A stretch of DNA of 64,000 bases from Topomyia yanbarensis (GCF_030247195.1 NC_080671.1:413798044-413862043), one strand, 5' to 3'; numbered from the stretch's first letter, positions 46,940 through 59,874 are shown. Notes: generated by a model not told the origin, from the sequence alone. Translations and numbers: made by a program.

Positions 46940-47095
46940 ACTTCCAATTTGATTAACACTTAGACCATTTTAAAGCATTGCTTTTGAATCAAAATGCTTC
47001 ACGTTGCTATGCTGGAATAACGTCTAATGTTTCATCTGTATGTATGTCGTTCGCGATTTTAAAGATTTTTGGGTGAATCTTGAAGGAATTACTGT
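46940..47095. repeat. Diverged family F downstream fragment
   Basis: CATTGCTTTTGAATCAAAAT, GTTTCATC, CGCGATTTTAAAGATTTTTG and AATCTTGAAGGAATT parallel 45365-45510. Confidence 0.5.
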
Positions 47096-48247
47096 ATTGT
47101 ACTATCTGTCGGAAAGTACCGATTTGAATAACAGTCTCTGTGTCCAGTATATTTTCTACTTCAGTTCGAATCAACGAAATGAACGAAAAAAGTTATCTTA
47201 CATCCGGCTTGCATTGTGTGAAGAACATAGCAAACTTCAATTCTTACCGAAGTGATCGTTTTGTGTCGAGATGTGTGAATATAAGGACAAAAGTGGAACT
47301 CTGGTCAAAGAACGTGACTTCGAGTCTTTTCGTATTAGCCGTAAGTTTTTGTAATATTTACATACTGGTTTCATAGCTTAGGCTTGCGAAAGGCACCTCT
47401 ATCCAATGCTATCATATCAGGCATTCAATGATGATAATTTTCAGTGGATTGGGCCAGGCAAATAAAATCATTTTTCAGAACAATCTACAACGTGTCGCTG
47501 ATCGTGACGCATTAGAATCAAATTCAATTTCCTCGTGTTTATAGATAATGGTAAAATCGAGATTGGACTACACGATATGGCACCTTGAACTGGCGAAACG
47601 GACTTTAAAAGTGTCGCTGAACAGAAAAATAGAATCGTTACAAAAGATACACGAAAAATAAGTAATTATTTCGAGATATTTCGATGGTGATTACGTGGTA
47701 AGAATCCGTTTTTCCTACCTGTTCCGACAATACAATCAATGGCCGATTCCTACCTCCCCCATTCTATGATGAATCGGCTCACTATTATAAACCGTAGACA
47801 GCTGTCGTTAGGAATAACTCATCTCCGACAATCAATACCAATGCATAGTCTTCACCCCCAAGATGCAGTCCCGCTACGAAAAAGGATTTCCATGCACCAT
47901 AGCAAGTTCCGTGCACTTTTTTACATTGATAGTAAACTAAATATAGTTTAGTACCATAAATACGCACTACAATAAAATTTACCTTCCGTCTAAAAACATT
48001 CTTCGGCAATGACTTCGTTTAAATAATAGGTATTCCCAGTTTTTTTTACAAACACCTCGAAACAAGTGCCCACGACTCAATGTTTAAATTTTTGTTTTTA
48101 TGAATAATTCAATTGTGATGACATTGCTAAAAGTAATCTTAATTTTCGAGTCACAATCTCCTAATCTAGTTCTGTATTGAAATTTTGAGTTATGTGTATA
48201 TGACAATTTTTTATGAAATTCGCGTTGATGATATGTAAAATTTGCAG
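47096..48247. other. Upstream of the metallopeptidase exon; no exon recognised
   Basis: I looked for earlier exons of the metallopeptidase on the plus strand and found none that resembles the family. The last bases are a plausible splice acceptor (GTAAAATTTGCAG). Confidence 0.4.
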
Positions 48248-48827
48248 ATACGGTGGATGTTATGCTACAACCATCGGCTCGGTATGCCACGAGATGGGTC
48301 ATATATTTCATCTCGGCCATACGACGGTTGGCCTTATGGGTTCCGGAATAGATCACATTAATCTTGTATTTACGCTGGTCACAAACACGGAGGACCTGCC
48401 GGATCGGATCGTTAGTCGAACGGTTGCGAAGAGAAAGCCAATGAATAGTAAACTAACCGCTATCAAGCGACCCGGAGAATTTCTTCTGAAATACCAACAG
48501 CAGAAGGAGAGTGATTCTACATATTTCACAGACAATTGTGCCACTACCTTACATCTTCACAAATGGTTCAACTTCAACCCCAGCACAAGCGATAATAATT
48601 GTGATACTAGGCCAAGCTTTAATTTTGTTACTCGATTTGTAACGAGCGTGAATTCGTTCTTAAAACTCATAGAGTTGCGTGATAAAGAGGATGGGATGCT
48701 CAAAACTTTCTGGTCATTTCTAGATACCGATTTAGATCGATTCCAAATCGTAGAAGATATTCAATTGGACGGACTGACATTATTTGTTATTGATAGCTTT
48801 GGTAATATCCTAAAGCAAGATTTGTAG
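48248..48827 (+). CDS. Zinc metallopeptidase (YIL108W-like), terminal exon
   Basis: Reads through 193 codons from a TTTGCAG acceptor to TAG. The zinc site is HEMGHIFHLGHT: two His and Glu of HExxH and a third His at the metzincin spacing, followed by a Met-turn-like LMGSGID. The preceding YGGCYATTIGSVC is typical of the uncharacterised eukaryotic metallopeptidase family that includes yeast YIL108W. Downstream are HKWFN and a C-terminal LTLFVIDSFGNILK. The His after IF replaces the residue I would expect as Asp (FDLGH). The ORF can be read from ATG 48213, but that start lies in the intron-like sequence, so I place the exon start at 48248. No upstream exons were found; either the intron is very long or the copy is an orphan. 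No poly-A signal identified. Confidence 0.75.
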
Positions 48828-51679
48828 AAAACCGAAATTTATAGTGATAACAATGATTCCACACAAGTTCTAGATAATCATGACCAAAGAAAAGCGAAAT
48901 ACTGATACAATAGATACTGTAGTGTATTCTATAGCCCAGTGAGTGTTTCTGATCCACATTAAATGTGTTCTAAAGCGATTAGGGGGAGATAGCATCGAGC
49001 GACCATATGGCGCTCAAAATTAGTTCAAATCTGATAAGATCACTACTTAGCATAAAACATATTTATTACATGTACCAAATAGAATTCTTTTAACTTGTTG
49101 CTTACTGTACTCTTTTATTGCGTAGCCGCGAAATTCTCTTTTACAATTCAAGACAAAACAAGACAGAGTATTATGTCTGATACAAATTTTGAAAACGTTT
49201 TCGTATAAAGGCTTGATAATTGAACTTGCCTTACGATGTTTAGCAAAGGGGATTATTCTGACGTATGACTTACGTCTTTCTTCACTGCATATACTGCGTG
49301 TCATTTCAATACTTTCAAAACGGATGCTTTATGTACACTTTGAACCTTAATAAAATTCTCCCTATTCAACTAATAGTCAATCTTTTTTAACAAATCGAAC
49401 AGAAAGTGTTGAACGTCAGTACCTTCTTTACGTATAGGCACACTGGGTCAGGGACCTTGGATTTTAGGGACATAGAATGAATAAAGAACAGTCTAAAAAT
49501 TTCCATAAAATAGTCGCTCCCAATTGTTTATAACTCATTAGTATGTCTGTAACAATGGATCAGTAGCAGTTTGGAATCGCACACTGTATCATATCTCAAG
49601 TGATCAAGACGTTCAAAGATCATCAGGCAACCAAGTGGAGTTATGGTAGCGATAGGTAATAAGGCACTGCATGACAAGAATAATATTGAAGTCAAAGTCA
49701 ATTCAAGTTTCGATTTATTTCGAGCAAATACAATGAAAAGTTTTTGTACAACACGCATGCAACATTCGAAACGCATCAAACAGGAGCGGCAACCAGAACA
49801 CGATGGCAAAACTTGCAGAATAAAGCTGTACATAAAGTGGAAGAAGATTTCAAAATTCGCTACAAAATCATTATTTGGCAAGCGACTTATGTGACAATTT
49901 TCGTTTGTTCATCAAATCTAAGAACGTCAACGGACAAATCTACATGAAAACCTCCAAAACTGACTTCTGTACGTCTTGAGGTCGTACGAAGGGTCCATAC
50001 TTTTTCGGTCGAATTTGGCATGTCTCACTATTCACTACATAACCAATAATGCTATTTTTGTATTACACTCCACATAAAAAATTGAAGGCCGTCATGAAGA
50101 CAAACGTTCGTAAAAGCCCAAAAAAGTTTAAAAATACTTTTATGAGATTGTGGTAGGGTATAAGACCCTAAGGGCCGATTTCTTCACCCTCGTTTAGCGC
50201 TAATTTTTTGACTAGCATCAAAACCCATTGATTAGAGAAAATTTAATGTTTCTCCATTCCTAAGAGAAATAAATTTAAATTCACACAAGCTACTTTTCAC
50301 GTGGTGAGTTTTTTGATTCACGGAATTGCAAACTCGCAACGAAACGAAAAGATTTTGTATGCGAATTTAACTTGTTACATTAGTTAGTTAATCTTGCTAA
50401 CTAGTGTGTTAGAACGTTGCACTGGGGTACAAACGTAACCCACGCGTTTGATCGCGATTTTCGCAGGTAAAAATCAAACAAAAAAAATGTATAATACATT
50501 ATTTTCTTCGTTTTTTTTAATTGCGAAAACAGCTGTGTAGGTCAAAGTACGGAATTTATTGAATCAATGATACATAAATTGGATTGAACAAAAAAAGCGA
50601 GAAAATCGTGGTTTGGCCTTTTTTTTTAAAAAAAAATACTATAACTGCGAGGAAGTTTATTTGTGTTTATCTGATGCAGAGTGAAGATTTTCAGTACACA
50701 GTACAGATTTATAAAAATTTAAATTGGCGGCCATTTGGTGGACTCTTTTTGCGGCTGTTTTCGTTGGTCCTTTCTTCAGTAGATTATTGTAAAATGAGCC
50801 ATGGAATTTTTCATATTTACATTTACAGTCGGAAGATGTACCGATTACTTTGGAGCATTAGTTTTAGATTCCTTTTAGTGCTTGGGTTTGTTAGGGACAA
50901 TGCATCAAACTTTTGAATGCTCATCAATTGTCAAAGTTTTTTTTTCGTTGAATACAGACAGATACACGTTTTTGTGACAGGGATGCAGACTTTCGGCGTT
51001 GGTCCTTAGACCGGCGACGACTGGGTTCTATCAGCCTTCTGCCGATAGTAGCAGAATGAGAGGATGCGAACAGATCTAGCCGAGAAAACATTGCCGTAAA
51101 AATGAATAGTTGATCGGAAATTAGCCCCAATGCGATTAATCTGACTAGTATCTATGATCACGGGTCAATACGTATTGAAAATTCGCCGCGTCTGTTTTTA
51201 TGAACCCAATTTCAAGCTCCGTTATTGCTAACAAGCCCGTGCAATATGTTAACAGTCCTTTATATTTCCCTTCAGTGTTCGTTATTATCGCTCGTATACT
51301 TGTATTCCGCAAACAATCCGATATGGAAAATAAGAAATACTTTCCTTGATTTATAACATCTCGCGCTATTTTTGCCTGTATAATGTATTATCACACGGTA
51401 GTTTTCAAGCCAATAAATATATCGTAGAGAAGAAGTAGCGATTTCTGTCCAAATACTGTTGCAATGAATAGTGATCCGGCCCATTACGCAGATAAGATTA
51501 GCTTTTCTAGGCAATACTCCCACGGTCGACTGTGTGGAGTTCAAATTGCTTTTGTTTAGGGAACATAGTATACTCTCGGTAGCCGGTTGCCCAGAGTTTA
51601 AAAAGAACCAAAAATTAAACAAGATCTTCTCTTTTTCGAGTGATCGTGCACTCGAAGACTAACTAAACAACTACCTAAT
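48828..51679. other. No gene recognised
   Basis: Frames up to 117 codons have no clear motif. The stretch near 49640-49900 has a faint helix-turn-helix-like, transposase-like feel, too weak to call. 50150-50480 may be a MITE. Confidence 0.35.
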
Positions 51680-52120
51680 AAAATATGCTTTACAGGTCGC
51701 ATCGCTTGCTTGGAGCGAATCCTAGACCTGATACCCTTCCAAACTACCAACTCCGCGACACCTATGGAAGAGTGTGATGAATCGTCGTCCTTCCGTTAAG
51801 TAGGTGGAGCATCAACACTTCCTGTCTACCTTATCCTTTATCCTTCCCCGTGAACGATGGGGATGGGGGCGGCCGGCAATGATGGCTATCATGCTGTTGA
51901 GATTTTCATATGGGTTGGATTGGTATGAATTTCTACTTACCATTTCCTAAGCAACTCTTATTAGATAATCAGCAGTCAAACATGATGAAGTCAGTGTGCA
52001 ATCCGCCAAAATCATCGTCACAACGCAACGCATAAATACGCACTACTAATAAAGTAACAAATGTACATTAAGGAAACCGATCAGTACACTAATACAGCAA
52101 CTCTGACATATAATTTCTGT
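51680..52120 (+). repeat. Probable retroposon-like repeat
   Basis: A coherent segment with CCTTATCCTTTATCCTTCCC and GGCCGGCAATGATGGC, ending in ATAAATACGCACTACTAATA; the end motif ATAAATACGCACTAC also occurs at 47956. I think it is a dispersed Aedes repeat, from memory of its appearance, not a search. Confidence 0.45.
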
Positions 52121-52145
52121 ACACCACATTGAATCCAGAGAATAT

Positions 52146-52280
52146 TTCGATTATAGAGGTCATTAGGGTCATTTGCCTCTTTTTTCGGGGTAGAAAAATC
52201 TCTTTTGAAAAAAAACTAACTCTGTGTGCGGGGTTGGGAATCGAACCAATCGATTTACCAACTACGCTATGCCAACCCCT
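52146..52280 (-). mobile_element. tRNA-derived SINE (Feilai type), internally deleted
   Basis: The minus strand starts GGGGTTGGCATAGCGTAGTT, an A-box-like start, and has a perfect B box GGTTCGATTCC (52247-52237) in the T-arm-like GGTTCGATTCCCAACCCC. The tRNA-unrelated body contains AGAGGCAAATGACC and CCTCTATAATCGAAAT. A box and B box are only about 15 bp apart; a tRNA-like head needs about 30 or more, so the middle is deleted, probably between the two ATCGATT/TTCGATT words. Confidence 0.8.
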
Positions 52281-52399
52281 AAAATCATTGTTATAAATCC
52301 CATTGCCTGTAGTAAAATATAGTACACAAGAAAAACCAATTTTTGTGTTTTAAATTTTGATATGAAATGTGTACGAATATTTCCTAGCCCACAGTTGGT

Positions 52400-53490
52400 C
52401 AGCTTATGTATTACGGTAGTGTATTGACTGGCTAAGTTCTTACTTGTGTGGCAGAGTCCTTGCGGTTTCGAGTTTTCGGTTGTCCTTACATAAACGACAC
52501 TGTGCACGTTTATGTAAGGACAACCGAAAACTCGAAACCGCAATTGCGCTACTGCTGGGTAATTGCATAACAGATGATATGAGGTTCCATAGTCAGATTC
52601 ACAAAGATCACATGAAAATGAACCAGCGTACTGAATAGTTGCCATGTGATAATTGAGGTCAGCATGCCGTAGTGGAGCTTCGAAAAAAGTAGGAGATTTT
52701 TCGAAATCACTGGGCACGGTAGTTCTAGAAACGCCTTTTGTAGATTTCTCCAATAACTGCGGTGCTCGGACGAAACCTAGGATCTTATTTTTTCTCTTAT
52801 CCAACTTGTTGAAATTGACGGCGCGGATTCAGGACCAACGAAATCAGTCGCTGCACCTGCCCTGGCCAATTCGTCAGCCCATTCATTTCCAGTAATGTCC
52901 GGACACCCAGACAAGGTGTTGACAATTCTTAGTTCTTCGATTTGGATTCGGCACACGATCACCAGATTGGACCATGATTTATCTGAGCTAAGCTCCTTGA
53001 GTGCAGCCTCACCATCGGAGTAGATTTTTTTAACTTTTCCGGGCACACTCTGTTGAAGGGCCGATTGTACCCCGCACATAATCGCGAAGATTTCCGTTTG
53101 GAATACAATACAGTATCTATATAGCGAGTGAGACGGTTCCAATTTCAGGACAATAAACACCAGCATTAGCCCATCCCTCCATCAGAGAACCGTCAGTGTA
53201 ACAGAACAATTTGTGTTTGTTGTTGTCTTTCCATCTAGCCAGACAACCACTCCTCTCGAGATACTGCGATATCGCTGGTAGAAAGATCAACATGGTTACT
53301 GTTCCAAAGCCCAGTAACCTGTAATGTGTATGCATATGATAGTGTTTCTTGTTGAAGGTGTATGTGTAATGGTTTGATATTTAGAAGGGCCTTAAGGACA
53401 GCGTCGGAGTTGTGGTAAAAGCACCTGACAACGCCATGAGCGCCTTTTTTGCAGATGGTTCAATTTTGATCCCAACGCACAGTGGCTGGA
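52400..53490 (-). pseudogene. Non-LTR ORF2 RNase H and C-terminal domain, relic
   Basis: In protein order on the minus strand: ALLNIKPLHIHLQQETLSYA, RWKDNNKHKLFCYTDGSLME (RNase H first Asp), IFAIMCGVQSAL, YSDGEAALKELSS, GCPDITGNEWADELARAGA (last Asp), LNYHMATIQYAGSFSCDLCE and YHLLCNYPAVAQLRFRVFG. This is a different lineage from the ORF2 at 37 kb. Frame changes separate the pieces; the coding sequence is then cut by an inverted duplication at 52506. Confidence 0.85.
52462..52541. repeat. Perfect 35 bp inverted repeat, 10 bp spacer, in the RNase H relic
   Basis: GCGGTTTCGAGTTTTCGGTT begins the left arm and its reverse complement ends the right arm; the spacer is ACACTGTGCA. The right arm (minus strand LRFRVFGCPYIN) is the original coding sequence; the left arm is its inverted duplicate. 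Confidence 0.93.
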
Positions 53491-56400
53491 CAAAATCTTT
53501 GTTTTAATTATTGATATTTTATATTTTTCTAAGACTTCTCATATATTGAATGAAACATATTCAAAATTTTATGATCATTGGATAAGAACATGATTCTTAA
53601 CAGCATTTGAAACGTCCGCTATGCTCGAAGTTTTTAATGATTTTCATTTCCGAAAACGCAATTTCTATGTTTACTTCAAATGCATGTTGCTCTTTTGTTT
53701 TCAGTCAGATTTTAGCACAATTAGTTTCATTTTGTAGGGAAAGATAAGAACTTGTTTAGCAATTTTAATACAATCGCTAAGTTTGTTTGAAACAATGACT
53801 TTTTCGGTTATTTATGTCTGAGGTGGTCTGATCAAAAATACTTTTTTCACTAATGTCTTCTGTACAATCAGGCGAAACCGTTCGGAATGGTCCAATATTA
53901 TACGTGCTATGGGAAATTACCTTTATTTTTCGAATATCATGGTCTCGTCCTGCGCCTCGGTGCGCTAACCGGGTTAGGAAGAATTTAAATTCGTGTTACT
54001 GACTGATATGGAGGCGCATGGTGTTTTGAGAAAGATAATTAGAAAATCAAAAGTAAACAAACACGTTATACAATGGATATTAAGTAGTGTTCTGCATTTT
54101 TCATGTTAATTTTCTCTATAGGTGATCAGTAAAGGAATTTTTTTTATAAAAGTGGTGTCATGGTCATAAGAAAGGTTCGATGACACTGTATGGAAAAATA
54201 AATCTTTTATTTTATTACTTTTGAACTCAGAACCTCAAAACTAGCTTAATTTGTGGTTTTCAGCCAAATTAGGCAACATTTTAAGTGTTGTCCTACTTTT
54301 GTTCGAAGATCCGCTACTGTGCGATGGGGGAATATTGCACAAAACATTTCTTTTTTGGGCTACTCGAGAAAATTATTTTCTAATATGGATAATAACACAT
54401 TTTTCCAAACACTGTTGAAGTTCTTATGTGTTTGGCTGACAATTTTCCACCCCAACGCATTGAAGACTGAATATCAATTCAACTTTCCGAGCCTCCATAG
54501 ATTTCCTACCCGGAAATCCAATCTATTTTTTCTTCTCTAAAAAGAAAATGAAACAAAAACGCCAAGCATTCGTCAAAAGTCCAAAACAAAGCAGAAGCAA
54601 CATGAAATGTGCCTAAGAACCGAGAAAAATCGTAGGATTTCCATTTCAACACAACCGACAATAAGGATCAAGCCTCCACGGAGAAATCTCCGCTCTCAAG
54701 CTTGCACACTATCGTCGTCGTCGTCGTCGACGTCGTCCTCATCATCGTCATCATCGTTGTAGGTACGGATTGTATCACAAAGCCTTTGTTGTATCTCAGC
54801 AAACCCGGCAGCACAAGATGAAAATCTGGCAAAGCAGGCGGGCAATGTTTTATTGTTTTATCATCCGCTATCATCGCTGTTGCTCAGTTCGCCGGCTTCG
54901 CTGGAGCTGCTTGGGCTTCGGCTTTAAGGCCTCCAGCCATTGCTGCCACCCCACATGGCTGATGCTGCTGCTCAGTTGAGTGAAATTACCATAGTTTATT
55001 TCTTGTTTATGATTAATATTTATGCGGATGGTCCCTTTTTCTAGTCACGACCCGTTTTTGTTGCTAGGCTTCAGTGATTTCAAACGACTGCTGTTTTTGC
55101 AAGAACTGACAACAGATTCGATAAACAAGAGTTATATTATTAGGAATTGCAAAGCGTGAATTTAGAATTTATTGAATATAATGAAATTGTTTATGGAAAG
55201 AGGGAAAACACTGGCAATTTAGCTTAAGTACTCGGCTCTGTTTGTCTGAATAGAACAACATCATATTGATCTTCTGCAGAGTTCGTAATTTATCGGTAAA
55301 AGTGTCTGTAATGTACACACAATATTTAATTACGACATTTGTTTCCCACAGAAAACTGTCGACGAAAACAATCAGCGACAGCTTGATCAGCTTTGGTACA
55401 ACAAAAAATGCGATAAATTACTCTGCTATTAATATAATATGTTTGGAATCATTAACTCCCAGTTACTATAACCTTTCTCGGTCGAAGCCACCATAGTGCA
55501 GCCTGCTACCGTCATTAGTGCCACGCGTTGAGCAAGGAAGAAAAATGGCATCCTTTTCATTCATCGCCGTCGTCTGCAGCACAACATCCCCTCCAGCACA
55601 ACAGCAAACCAAAAATTCTAAACATAACGACCGAATCGAACCTCTCATTCTTCTCGCCTGGAAAAAGCTAGGGCGGATCAGGCGTCAAGTGCTTTCCAGA
55701 CGATGACTTTTGCCAGCAAGCGAGGAGACTGATTTCATTCTATTCATCAACAATTATCGTACATCTTTGGACGTATTTTCACAAACATTGAACGACAGCA
55801 GTACAAAGCGGCAAACAAAGGCCAACTACCGGCGGCGTGATGGCAGCCATCGTTCGAATCCTTCGAAGGATAAAACCACACAGATTAATGGTGTTCCACG
55901 CTCCAGCGCTCCCATTCTGCCGCCGCAGGCGAATTGAATAGTGCCAGGCAAAAAACGGTGCCACCCAATTGCTTCTATTTTGTGCTTATCCATTATTTCG
56001 TTATTAATCTTCATTATTCTTCTCGACAAAGCGCCATTTTAATGTGTGTTCGGCAAGCAATATCGATGTTTCGCGTGAAAACTGGCTCCCTTCCGCTTCG
56101 GCCTTCGCGGTCGGCCCTGTGTACCCTTTTTACCGTCCCTAGGATGGGCAGAGTGGGAGAAGGGGACACAACATCCGCACAGTGTTCAACAATGGAGCAC
56201 TCTCATTAGCATACGCGCGAGGGTAATATTCATGCAAAAATAAGCTTCCACTTTTTCCCTTCGACTTGGAAAATATCTCAACACAAGGGGGTACCCAATA
56301 AAAATCATATTCCAAGCCAGAAGGACCCAGAACCTAAGAGTGTGAGGCTAATGGCTTCGAATAAATTATCCGATCAACAAAAGTTTGACGTTAATCATGG

Positions 56401-57314
56401 GATCCATCAGTGCGTGCGATTAGTCCTACGGTGACTGCCAGTATGGACGGACGGAGGCAGAGAGCAAGAAAAACCAAACGCGAACGCCATTTGGCGGAAC
56501 AATATTTCAACGACACGGTGGCAGCAGCAGCAGCGGTAGGCTTTGCTCTTATTGGCGAACAAATTAGAATGCTGGTTCGCAAATGTCTGCTAATGGAATT
56601 AGCAATCTCAGATCAGCATGTGTTTCAAATTATTCATGAGAGTCTCGTACAGTGTGAGGTGCAAGTTGGAATCATCATTTGCGGATAATTGTCCGAGAAA
56701 AGGCTGCGTAAATTCATATTTTCTGCTTTCGAAACGGATTATTCGATTCCGGGTCCACTCCATCATTTTGGAGACACTTAGGTATAATAATGAGAAGGGT
56801 CATAATGACACAAATGAAACAGACCTGGCATTTAGCAAAAGTTCCTCTTGGGTATACTATGTAAACGAGATTCAAAATTTCAAACTGATTTCAGGAATCC
56901 TATCTTCTCACAAAACTTTTCATTCTACTTCACAAGTTGGCGCATTTTCCGCGTCACATATTTTTTTCTATAAATGGAGACAATGCATCAAACATTTTAA
57001 TAAAGTTCAGGGATGTTGCCAACACTCTGCCCTTTCATGCCACGTGTTCTATTTTGTAAGATCTACCTACATCAAAGCGGTAAAAAATTAAAACTAAAAA
57101 CACCCCAGCTAGCCCCGGTCTCCCCTACTTTAAATTTCATAGTTTTTTAAATCAATGTTGAGAAACTTAAAGAACTTGGAGTCGGACTTCCCCATACCTC
57201 TAAATATGACCTTGTATGTAATTAAATCAGAGTGATCTCCCATTTCTTCCAATCTGTAACGTTAGAATTAAAAAAACAGTTTTGACGTAGATGTGCTCAA
57301 AACTTTTCCAACGG
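53491..57314. other. Long stretch with no recognised gene
   Basis: Unique-looking sequence, GC-richer from 54650 to 56500. Frames up to 157 codons lack motifs. Could be intronic or intergenic. Confidence 0.4.
54711..54757. repeat. (CGT)n/(CAT)n trinucleotide run
   Basis: ATCGTCGTCGTCGTCGTCG continuing into CATCATCGTCATCATCG. Confidence 0.9.
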
Positions 57315-57700
57315 AAGGCGCCGGTTGTTGAGTGGTAAGCGTGACTGCCACCCATCCCAATTGGTCTGGGTGAAAACATCTGTGGTCACATCTTTCCTCG
57401 GAAGAGAAGTGAAACCGTTGTTCCTCGGTCCATGAGTTGATGGATCGATTTCTAGTCCAGATAGTGGAGTCACCTATCTGGAGTCGGTCCTAGCGGAAAT
57501 AAGCTGATGGAAAATAACAAGAACATAAAGAAGAATCGCACCCCTATACTTACTAACAAATATCCTCCTCCCGTGATACACGTGGAGTGCGTATATACGG
57601 CCTCTAGCAAAAGCAAGTATCAGACTAACATTCCTTCCCTTTCCTTCCGCGCTCTACGTTCGGGCTTGACCGGCGCCGGTATTGATCAATAAACATTTTA
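57315..57700 (+). mobile_element. SINE-like element with tRNA-like head
   Basis: The head GGTTGTTGAGTGGTAAGCGT resembles a tRNA A-box region, followed by GACTGCCACCCAT and GGTCTGGGTG at the expected B-box distance (degenerate). The tail contains CCTTCCCTTTCCTTCC and CTTGACCGGCGCCGGTATTG. GGCGCCGGT occurs near both ends. Confidence 0.5.
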
Positions 57701-58310
57701 GGATTACCAAGATTCCCTGTGCAACTTTAGCTAGTCCAGATCGATACGGAGTAGCAGCCAAGTGTGATCGCACAAGCTCTAACTTAAGAAGTGCTCAAAA
57801 CATTTCCAACAATAATAGATAGATATGAGGTAGCTTGAAGCAAGATGTTGAAGTAGTCCGAAGATTGGTTCAGTTTTACATAAATACGTTGAAATGTTAT
57901 ATGAATAAAACCGATATTCTATCAAACACACTGAACATTTATTATAAATTACTTCTGAAATGAAAAGTATACATGATTTCAGCAAACTTTTCTGAAATAA
58001 GTCGTTCCACCACTCAGCTGAAGGTTTTATGGCTCCATTCAGAATGATTAGAAAGTTAATTGTTTGATTTTTATATAATTAGAACTACCCTAACTGTCGT
58101 TTGAACTAAACAAGGGCTTATAGGCTATGTGAACACTCCAAAGACATAGTAAGGCTGAGTTGATTAGTTTTAGTTGAAAGAGAAAATTCCTGGCAGAGTA
58201 GCATATTAAACCACTTTGCACTGGTAAGAGCTCTTAATAGAATAAGAGAGTAAGAGCTCTTAAAAGGAGAAGTGAGTAAGAGCGCTTAAGAGGATATGAG
58301 AATAAGAGCT
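57701..58310. other. Non-coding flank of the satellite
   Basis: Nothing recognised; AGAGCTCTTA words begin at about 58226 and lead into the satellite. Confidence 0.4.
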
Positions 58311-58620
58311 CTTAAGAGAGTAAGAGAGTAAGAGAGTAAGAGAGTAAGAGAGTAAGAGAGTAAGAGAGTAAGAGAGTAAGAGAGTAAGAGAGTAAGAGAG
58401 TAAGAGAGTAAGAGAGTAAGAGAGTAAGAGAGTAAGAGAGTAAGAGAGTAAGAGAGTAAGAGAGTAAGAGAGTAAGAGAGTAAGAGAGTAAGAGAGTAAG
58501 AGAGTAAGAGAGTAAGAGAGTAAGGGAGTAAGGGAGTAAGAGAGCAAGAGAGCAAGAGAGCAAGAGAGCAAGAGAGCAAGAGAGTAAGAAAGTAAAAGAG
58601 TAAGAGAGTAAGAGAGTAAG
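58311..58620. repeat. 8 bp satellite (AGAGTAAG)n, about 38 copies
   Basis: Near-perfect AGAGTAAG units, with AGGGAGTA and AGAGCAAG variants in the last third. All three minus frames are open and repeat LLLSYSLT, since 24 bases give eight codons. Confidence 0.95.
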
Positions 58621-59874
58621 TGTGACAAATTAAGTGAAGAAAACATTAAAAGAGTAAGAGAGGAAAATTTGGATAGTAAGAGAAGCAGAGAATGAGTTTA
58701 AATGACATAGTTAAAATAAAAGGGATTTAGAAACTAAAAAACAAGAAATTTAAGAAAGGATAGTAGTTCAAGAAACGCTTGCCTTTTTCCGAAGACTTCA
58801 TATCAATAAGACTGGCAACTCTGTCCAGAATCTGGAGACAGTAACAGCAACGCCACTTGCGGGTAAAGGTGGTACTACCCATAGTAATGCACACACACAT
58901 ATACACTTTTACATTAAGCTTCCTACCTTCATACGATAGAGGTGCTGCAACCTCTGTCGCCTCTTGTTTGTATGGGGGAGGGAAAGAGATATCAGTCTTC
59001 TTAATATGTAGTCTTCGCTTTTTCCCTTTCCTTTCCCCGACTATCGAATTTGTTGTTGTTTGATGAAATACACCAAAATGGTTCATAATAAGTACATACG
59101 AATAATATTCGCAAAAATATTATACGTTTATTATATCAAATAGTTTGTTCGAATGTTCATCATTAACGAAAGAGATTTGTATTCAACTCACAGAATTCAT
59201 TTTATGTGCCGATCTTTTTGCATCGAAAAATCGATTTTTTTATCCGCTGATTTGAATATCGATCTGGCTAAAGTGATTTTTTTCCAAATGCCTATCATTA
59301 CGAAAGACGTTTGTAATTATTACGAAGTTTATCGTGTATTTTGTCAAATAATTATTGATAATAATGAAAAATATTCGTCATCAACCGAAGAAATTTGTTT
59401 TGAGCTATTCGAGGTTTTTACCGAAGAATCCCGAATTGATTCACAAAAAAATAGTTGCTACGGGAGTTCATCTAAAGTTTGTAAACATTTTTCGTACATG
59501 TAACGAACATAAATACCACAATCGTTCTAGTATCCAATAGTGGTGAGCAGATTTAAATAAAATCGATTTTGCCAGATCGATTTTTTTAATAAAAAATATC
59601 GGTTTTGTCACACATCAAGATCCTTAAACGATCGAATGAAAAAAGAATATGTAAAAAATAAGACTGTTGTTCAATGAACGAAAATAAAATCATTGTGAAT
59701 CATGTTTCACAAATTGTCCGCACTATATGCAAACATTTAGTAAAAGAACCAAACATTTCGTTTCATTCACGAAAAATACTTTCGTTGTCGACGATAACTT
59801 TCGTGAAATGTACACTAATTTTATTTCCTTCATCTATTCGCCATTTTTTCAGTTTTTGAAATGAACAAAACCAA
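58621..59874. other. Non-coding, nothing firm
   Basis: No coding region recognised. The 116-codon frame at 59153 has no known motif. Confidence 0.4.

Noticed and set aside
49528..49947. Possible transposase DNA-binding region
   Set aside because: Only a vague helix-turn-helix impression; no catalytic motif or TIR.
52200..52280. True tRNA gene on the minus strand
   Set aside because: No anticodon arm and too short between the A and B boxes; it is the head of a SINE.
56618..57091. 157-codon plus-strand frame
   Set aside because: No motif and low-complexity codon use; probably chance in unique sequence.
58260..58646. 128-codon repeat protein on the minus strand
   Set aside because: Translation of the 8 bp satellite; all frames are open, no start context or other support.
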